5,524 nucleotides of DNA, taken from Oligoflexia bacterium (lineage in GTDB: Bacteria > Bdellovibrionota > UBA1018). The position numbers were made by a program, and so were the translations under genes. The notes below the pieces were generated by a model. That model worked only from the letters and a program-made list of their open reading frames with translations. It was not told where the DNA came from and searched no databases. This document shows positions 1 through 3,342 of the stretch, in pieces (the stretch's first letter is position 1; each line of letters opens with the position of its first letter). Location of the stretch: contig CAIOHW010000095.1 in NCBI GenBank assembly GCA_903858195.1, positions 1 to 5,524 of the forward strand. The letters are read 5' to 3'.

Positions 1-1109
1 AGCGGGCCCGCCTCCGGCACCACCACCACCCCAAGCGCCCACGGAAACAGGACGAGCCCCGCCAGAGGGATCGTTACGGCACTGAGAAGCGGGTTCATCA
101 GGCTAAGCGACCCATCCGTAAAAAGCTGCAACGGAAGCACCCAGAGCCAGGAGCCCACCGACATTCCGCCGGGCATCTCCAGAGCTCGCGCCCCCCAGGC
201 TCCGCCCCAAACGGCAGCCAGGTAGTGCCAGCGCCCGTGAGACGCGGCCTCGGCATCAGGAGTCATTCCCCACTCACCTAAGGACAGGAGGGCCTCAAGC
301 CCCACCGCCGCGATCAGCGGGACGGGGGATCGAACCGTCATTCCGGTTCGTCGCACCCAGCGCGAAATCGCTACGAGCAGAAGCGGCCGGAGCATTCCCC
401 AGCGCATGCCCGAGAGCATCCAGGCCCAGATAAACACCAGCCATTCTGCGCACCCCAGCAAGGCCAGGGCGACCCTGGGATGACTGAGGCCTGCAGCCTC
501 CAAGGTCACTGCCACGACCCGCCTGAGCACCCTCGAGAGCAGGAGCAGGTGGACGCCTGCCGTGGTGAGGAGGTGCACAAACCCGAGACTGAACAGAAGC
601 GGTGCGGGAATGGACCCCAAACGGGCCTCCACCTTTTCACCCACGATCCAACCGCGAAGCCAGCCGGAGTGATCGGATCCCGCCACTGCGCGCGAGAATC
701 GCTCGCGCTGACGCTCGATCCGATGGAGCAAAAAGAGCAACGCCCGATCCAGAGCGCCTCCAGGCGGGAGACTCGACAGCTCGAGAGCGATCGTCCTCTG
801 CACGGCCAAGGCCTCACGATCGAGTACCGGCGGCCGCGACTCCCGCAGAGCGTTCCTGCCCTGCTCCCCGTCCGATGGCCTCCAACAGCGCGGGCTTTCT
901 TCGGCAAGCCACCGCTGAAAGGCCCCTCGATGGAGGCACCCGTAAATCAGGCTTCCCTCCCGCCTCAGGCGAATCCGCGCAGTGCAGCGCGCCCCGGATC
1001 CACGCACGATCCCGACCGGAAGCAGGCAAGGCTCGACAGGCGTTGCATGCGCACGCCCCGTACCGGCAAGAATCACGAGGGCGATCACGCCCCAGAGCGA
1101 AAAGTTCAT
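1..1109 (-). CDS. comEC: ComEC/Rec2-family DNA-uptake channel protein, partial (C-terminus beyond window)
   Basis: The minus strand is open from an ATG at 1109-1107 to the window edge, 369 codons without a stop. ComEC is the inner-membrane channel that passes single-stranded DNA into the cytoplasm during natural transformation. A hydrophobic N-terminal stretch (about residues 4-21) is followed by a mainly soluble region to about 148. The Competence-domain signature follows: G153-WIVGEK, then HLLTTAGVH at 179-187, matching the family pattern around HLLAxSGxH, with alanine where serine is usual. Further hydrophobic segments lie at about 213-232, after the SGMRWGMLR stretch (233-241), and toward the visible end, where a PL...NPLL...IPLAGLVLFP pattern also fits ComEC. 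The N-terminal part is simpler than in most ComEC proteins, which have several helices there. Any metallo-beta-lactamase-like C-terminal domain would lie outside the window. No clear Shine-Dalgarno sequence precedes the start. The gene diverges from the J-domain/comM cluster. The family call is firm, but activity is not shown. Confidence 0.85.
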   Translation of the reverse strand, partial: MNFSLWGVIALVILAGTGRAHATPVEPCLLPVGIVRGSGARCTARIRLRREGSLIYGCLHRGAFQRWLAEESPRCWRPSDGEQGRNALRESRPPVLDREALAVQRTIALELSSLPPGGALDRALLFLLHRIERQRERFSRAVAGSDHSGWLRGWIVGEKVEARLGSIPAPLLFSLGFVHLLTTAGVHLLLLSRVLRRVVAVTLEAAGLSHPRVALALLGCAEWLVFIWAWMLSGMRWGMLRPLLLVAISRWVRRTGMTVRSPVPLIAAVGLEALLSLGEWGMTPDAEAASHGRWHYLAAVWGGAWGARALEMPGGMSVGSWLWVLPLQLFTDGSLSLMNPLLSAVTIPLAGLVLFPWALGVVVVPEAGP

Positions 1110-1206
1110 GGAGACATGCCCGCGCAGCAGCTCTCGTGCCAGAAGTTACAAGCTGTGCCAAAATGGGTTTGTGAATTGGAAACCCGAACCCCAGAGCTTT
1201 CAGCTC
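1110..1206. promoter_or_regulatory. Divergent intergenic region between comEC and the J-domain/comM cluster
   Basis: This 97-bp gap is the only real intergenic space in the window and must hold the start signals for comEC (leftward) and probably for the plus-strand cluster (rightward). It is more AT-rich in its middle (about 1141-1182) than the flanking genes. A possible leftward promoter is listed separately. I see no convincing rightward -35/-10 pair and no strong operator palindrome. The only purine-rich stretch before the rightward start is AGAG at 1193-1196, ten bases from the ATG. Confidence 0.5.
1145..1175 (-). promoter_or_regulatory. Candidate sigma70-like promoter for comEC
   Basis: Read on the minus strand, TTCACA (1175-1170) resembles a -35 box with five of six consensus bases. 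TGTAAC (1150-1145) resembles a -10 box with four of six. The spacer is 19 bases, longer than the preferred 17. Transcription would start about 30 bases before the comEC ATG. Matches of this quality occur by chance, so this is only a candidate. Confidence 0.2.
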
Positions 1207-1623
1207 ATGCAATGGATCTTCATTGCGCTGCTCGTGCTCGTCGCGCTTCGCTTTTCGAAGAATCGTGATGCTGAATCGGGCTTCAAGTCAGGCGGCAATC
1301 CCGATTCGAAGCGGAATCGCCTGCGTCGACCGAGCCCTGCCCTGCAGCCGGATCCGGAGACAGCCGCCTCCAAACAGCGGGCGCGCCTGCTCCTTCAGGG
1401 AGTGGTGCTGACCGGGCTTCCGCATCAGATCCTCGGCGTCCGCGAAGACGCCAGCGAGTTCGAAATCCGGAAGGCCCACCGCGACCTGATCAAGCGCTTC
1501 CATCCCGACAAGGTGGGACAGGAAGGCTCACGCGAGTGGTATGAGGCGCAGCGAGCCTCGGAAGCGATCAACGGCGCGCGAGATGCGATGCTGGCCCGGC
1601 TGGCCCGGCTGGCACGACACTAG
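1207..1623 (+). CDS. Small membrane-anchored J-domain (DnaJ-like) protein
   Basis: This 138-residue protein has one N-terminal hydrophobic segment (residues 2-14) followed by basic residues R15, K18 and R20. By the positive-inside rule the rest faces the cytoplasm. A charged, proline-containing linker (about 18-68) leads to a C-terminal J domain (about 72-128): an ILGV start, a basic helix II, the HPD motif at 99-101 that stimulates Hsp70 (DnaK) ATPase, and an AINGARDAML helix like helix III. There is no G/F region, zinc finger or DnaJ C-terminal domain, so it is a class C (type III) J protein with DjlA/Pam18-like topology. I chose the ATG at 1207 because upstream in-frame codons would add a non-hydrophobic stretch lying in the intergenic region. 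The ribosome site is weak (AGAG at 1193-1196). The protein ends in three LAR triplets. comM follows 9-15 nt downstream, so co-expression is likely. The client is unknown; ComM is an obvious candidate by position only. Confidence 0.85.
   Translation: MQWIFIALLVLVALRFSKNRDAESGFKSGGNPDSKRNRLRRPSPALQPDPETAASKQRARLLLQGVVLTGLPHQILGVREDASEFEIRKAHRDLIKRFHPDKVGQEGSREWYEAQRASEAINGARDAMLARLARLARH
1591..1617 (+). repeat. Three tandem 9-bp units at the 3' end of the J-domain gene
   Basis: CTGGCCCGG occurs twice in direct succession, then a third copy CTGGCACGA with two changes. Each unit encodes Leu-Ala-Arg, giving a short basic amphipathic tail just before the stop. This looks like a small slippage duplication at the end of helix III. 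Confidence 0.7.
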
Positions 1624-1638
1624 AATACCCGGGTGGTC

Positions 1639-3333
1639 ATGAACGACCGCCCCCGTTTCGCACTCACCCTGGCAGCCTCGCTCCATCACCAGCTCGAGCC
1701 GACACTCCAACGCATCGAGGTCTGGAGCTCGGTTGCGATTCCCTCGTTCCGAGTGGTGGGACTCCCGGGCCCCGAGATCATCGAATCGTGCGAGCGCGTG
1801 CGCGCGGCCATCGCAAGCTCGGGCTTTGAATTTCCGCGAAGGCGCGTGCTCGTCAATCTCTCTCCCGCCGGCATCCGAAAGCAGGGCACGGGGACGGATC
1901 TCGCGATCGCGCTTGCCGTCCTGCTGGGTTCGGATTCAAGTCAAACTGCTCGAAAAACCGGGCTGATTGTCGCCTCAGGCGAGCTTGGCCTCGATGGCCG
2001 GGTCACTTCGGCAGGAAAGATCACTCGCACCTGTCTTGCCGCGATCGAAGCCGGTGCAAGCCACCTGGTTCTTGCCGTCGAAGACCAGCCTCAGGCGCTC
2101 GCCGCGCTCTCACTGATTCGTGAAGCCAAATCCATCGCCGAGGGCGGCGGGGCCGACACCACCCGACTCCCCCGCCTCTCCTTCGTGGGGTCCCTCCATG
2201 AGGCAGCCCTGGCGCTCGATGGGAACGAAGGGCAGACACCCCCCCGGCTTGCTACTCCAACCACGCCTGCGCCTGCGCCTGCGACGATTCCCAAAGACCT
2301 GCTCCTCCCTCATGCCTCGCTTCTACGAAAGCTCATGGCCGCATCGGCTGGGGCGCACTCGCTTCTGCTTCTAGGCCCTCGAGGCACGGGCAAGTCGGCA
2401 GCCCTTCGCTGGCTTGCCTTTCTGCAAGAGCCGCTCAGCGCCGCGGATCGCCTGAGCCATGAGATCTTATGCGAGCTCTCCGGTGAGTCGCGCGACCGAT
2501 CCACGGTCCGCGAGGTCTCGCAGCACGCGCGCGCCGAGGCGCTGATCGGTACCATTCAGCGCGGACAGGTCGTTCCGGGTGAGCTCGCCCTTGCCCACGG
2601 GGGATTGCTCTTTGCCGATGAGTTTCTCGAATGGCGACGCGATGCACGCGAGGCCCTTCGCGACCCGATGGAGTCGGGCCGGGTCATTCTCCAGCGCGGG
2701 CACCAGAGTGCAGTGCTTCCGGCCCGCTTCACTTTTGCCGGAACTGCCAATCTCTGTCCCTGCGGCGGTACGCCGCCCGAGCTCGCTTGCCCGAAGGGCG
2801 CGGCCATGCAGGGCGTCGCTCAGGCCACCTGTCGGTGCTCCCCGCGCCTCAGGCAGGAGTACCTGGAAAGGCTCTCAGGCCCGATCCTCGACCGCATCGA
2901 CTGCGTCGATTGGGTGACTGCCCTTCCCCCTGCCGATTCGCCACCCTCGGCCACACGGCTCCACGAGATCCGCGAGGAGGTCCGTCGGGCGCGCTCGCAG
3001 CTCCGCTCCAGGTGGCAAGAGCTTCCGGGTCGAATCGCGGCCGCACGCCTCGAGGAGATCCTCTCAGCTCATCCGAGCCTCTCGGAGCTCCAGCAGAAGT
3101 GGGGATCCCAGGGGGCAAGCCTCAGGCGGCGCCACCGCGAGATCCGCCTTGCACTGACGCTTGCCGCACTCGATGGCCAGGCGCTACCCGGCCCCTCACA
3201 TTTCCTGGAATCGCGCCCTGCTGCAGTAGAAAAGCTACAAAACGAGGCGGGACGCACTCCTGTGCACTTTTCGAGTGTGTCAGGAGTGACACCAGCATCT
3301 GGAAGTTTGACCCCATCCCGTGCCGATCCCTAG
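1639..3333 (+). CDS. comM: ComM/YifB-family Mg-chelatase-like AAA+ ATPase
   Basis: ComM-family proteins are hexameric AAA+ helicases that promote branch migration during natural transformation. With the ATG at 1639 the protein has 564 residues; an in-frame GTG at 1633 would add two. The N-terminal ChlI-like domain (about 8-195) carries FRVVGLP, ERVRAAI and SGFEFPRRR, all typical of the family. A proline/alanine-rich linker follows (about 197-216). The AAA+ core has Walker A GPRGTGKS (246-253), a PGELALAH stretch, Walker B LLFADE with D327 and E328, and sensor-1 Asn371. The C-terminal Mg-chelatase region carries a basic segment with HREIRLALTLAALDG. Unusual features are a long cysteine loop (C373, C375, C384, C398, C400), loss of the usual PHH motif where SQHARAEALIG stands, and a tail of about 40 residues past the conserved region. 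Total length exceeds the usual roughly 500. It sits between a J-domain gene and a lipoprotein gene with gaps of about 9-15 nt, implying an operon. Catalytic residues are intact, so it is probably active. Confidence 0.92.
   Translation: MNDRPRFALTLAASLHHQLEPTLQRIEVWSSVAIPSFRVVGLPGPEIIESCERVRAAIASSGFEFPRRRVLVNLSPAGIRKQGTGTDLAIALAVLLGSDSSQTARKTGLIVASGELGLDGRVTSAGKITRTCLAAIEAGASHLVLAVEDQPQALAALSLIREAKSIAEGGGADTTRLPRLSFVGSLHEAALALDGNEGQTPPRLATPTTPAPAPATIPKDLLLPHASLLRKLMAASAGAHSLLLLGPRGTGKSAALRWLAFLQEPLSAADRLSHEILCELSGESRDRSTVREVSQHARAEALIGTIQRGQVVPGELALAHGGLLFADEFLEWRRDAREALRDPMESGRVILQRGHQSAVLPARFTFAGTANLCPCGGTPPELACPKGAAMQGVAQATCRCSPRLRQEYLERLSGPILDRIDCVDWVTALPPADSPPSATRLHEIREEVRRARSQLRSRWQELPGRIAAARLEEILSAHPSLSELQQKWGSQGASLRRRHREIRLALTLAALDGQALPGPSHFLESRPAAVEKLQNEAGRTPVHFSSVSGVTPASGSLTPSRADP
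3255..3288 (+). promoter_or_regulatory. Stem-loop in the 3' end of comM
   Basis: CACTCCTG (3255-3262) pairs with CAGGAGTG (3281-3288). Inside this, positions 3263-3268 can pair with 3274-3279 through four Watson-Crick and two G-U pairs, leaving one bulged base at 3280 and a five-base loop (TTTCG). The result is about 14 pairs. No T-run follows, so it is not a standard intrinsic terminator. It lies in the non-conserved tail of comM, 55-88 bases before the lipoprotein start, where it could affect mRNA stability or expression of the downstream gene. Confidence 0.4.
3277..3292 (+). repeat. Perfect inverted repeat competing with the larger stem-loop
   Basis: GTGTCA (3277-3282), a GGAG loop, then TGACAC (3287-3292) form a perfect 6-bp hairpin. 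It uses bases also needed by the 3255-3288 stem, so the two structures cannot coexist. As DNA it could also be a small operator-like palindrome. No function is shown. Confidence 0.4.
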
Positions 3334-3342
3334 ACTGAAAGG

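Noticed and set aside
506..1212. Minus-strand frames of about 130 codons at 506-907 and 814-1212
   Set aside because: They overlap comEC on the same strand in other frames, start inside it, and show no recognisable domain.
480..1268. A 262-codon open frame on the plus strand, and a 190-codon frame at 602-1174
   Set aside because: Both lie antisense to comEC, whose minus-strand frame is open throughout and matches ComEC motifs. The antisense translations are low-complexity and Arg/Pro/Ser-rich, typical of shadow frames in GC-rich DNA.
1627..1634. ACCCGGGT palindrome at the J-domain/comM junction as an operator
   Set aside because: Eight-base palindromes are expected by chance in GC-rich DNA, and nothing else supports regulation within this operon gap.
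2266..2283. Three tandem CCTGCG units in the comM linker as a functional repeat
   Set aside because: They simply encode the Pro/Ala linker with repeated codon use and are too few to call a repeat array.
2631..3338. A 235-codon plus-strand frame inside comM
   Set aside because: It overlaps the conserved AAA+ and C-terminal parts of ComM in another frame, and its translation is Arg/Pro/Ser-rich without motifs.
3255..3342. Intrinsic terminator after comM
   Set aside because: The strong stem lies inside the coding sequence and is followed by mixed sequence without a T-run, and the next gene begins 9 nt after the stop.
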